Positions 63,941 through 64,000 of a stretch of 64,000 nt of DNA are shown in pieces. The notes under the pieces are model-generated. The model was not told where the DNA came from. It searched no databases and was given only the letters and a program-made list of their open reading frames with translations. A program made the translations under genes and the position numbers. This DNA is from Enterobacterales bacterium. GTDB lineage: Bacteria > Pseudomonadota > Gammaproteobacteria > Enterobacterales > Enterobacteriaceae. Each line of letters begins with the position of its first letter. The first letter of the stretch is position 1. The DNA is taken from NCBI GenBank assembly GCA_015655145.1, contig JAATFO010000004.1, forward strand, positions 1 through 64,000, in the 5' to 3' direction.

Positions 63941-64000
63941 ATGCGAAAAATCATAGCTTTTCATCAGCGATGAAACAAGACTGCCCCACTGTTAACGGCG

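Overview
The window is chromosomal DNA of a gram-negative gammaproteobacterium of the order Enterobacterales. The evidence is gene order: the block rlmB-rnr-(nsrR)-purA-yjeT-hflC-hflK-hflX-hfq-miaA-mutL-amiB-tsaE-nnr-queG, the block yhiN-pitA-uspB-uspA-rsmJ-prlC-rlmJ-gor, and proteins close in length and motifs to those of Escherichia coli. The genus cannot be fixed by eye. It is not E. coli itself: the two blocks lie far apart there, dtpB is missing beside uspA, rbn sits next to gor, and btsSR sits next to yjiA-yjiX-btsT.

Layout. 1-480: remains of two IS1-family insertion sequences in tandem and a truncated unknown ORF. 791-20443: mostly leftward housekeeping genes for RNA modification and decay (RlmB, RNase R, HflX, Hfq, MiaA, TsaE, QueG), membrane protease control (HflKC), mismatch repair (MutL), cell separation (AmiB) and purine synthesis (PurA). 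Two changes mark this block. nsrR, the nitric oxide sensor gene, is reduced to a short remnant between purA and rnr. A formaldehyde/S-nitrosoglutathione module (frmR-frmA-gfa) lies between hflC and yjeT, with a large perfect palindromic operator before frmR. 20444-21081: a gene-free stretch after queG carrying DnaA boxes and an IHF-type site, the position of datA in E. coli.

21082-39712 is an accessory and metabolic region: a membrane O-acyltransferase, the choline-to-glycine-betaine locus (betT divergent from betIBA), and an operon that I do not recognise as a described pathway. That operon encodes a GntR/FCD regulator, a complete dipeptide-type ABC importer, a GMC flavin oxidoreductase, an AtzG-like small subunit, an amidase-signature hydrolase and a homoserine-acetyltransferase-like alpha/beta hydrolase. 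It looks like uptake and stepwise breakdown of a small compound carrying both an alcohol and an amide or ester. Two matching candidate operators flank the regulator gene.

39713-40725 is decayed DNA: a dead PAAR-spike gene of type VI secretion type, another IS1 remnant in opposite orientation to those at the left end, and a short IS3-like terminal sequence. It marks the join to the second housekeeping block (40726-51878).

52227-58463 holds a full pyruvate-sensing unit: the BtsS/BtsR two-component system beside the pyruvate transporter gene btsT, with three candidate BtsR boxes upstream of btsT. The right end carries a Tat-exported esterase, a FemAB/GNAT-like protein, an ABC exporter and the fluoride exporter crcB behind a fluoride riboswitch. 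No tRNA, rRNA, CRISPR array or intact mobile element was seen.
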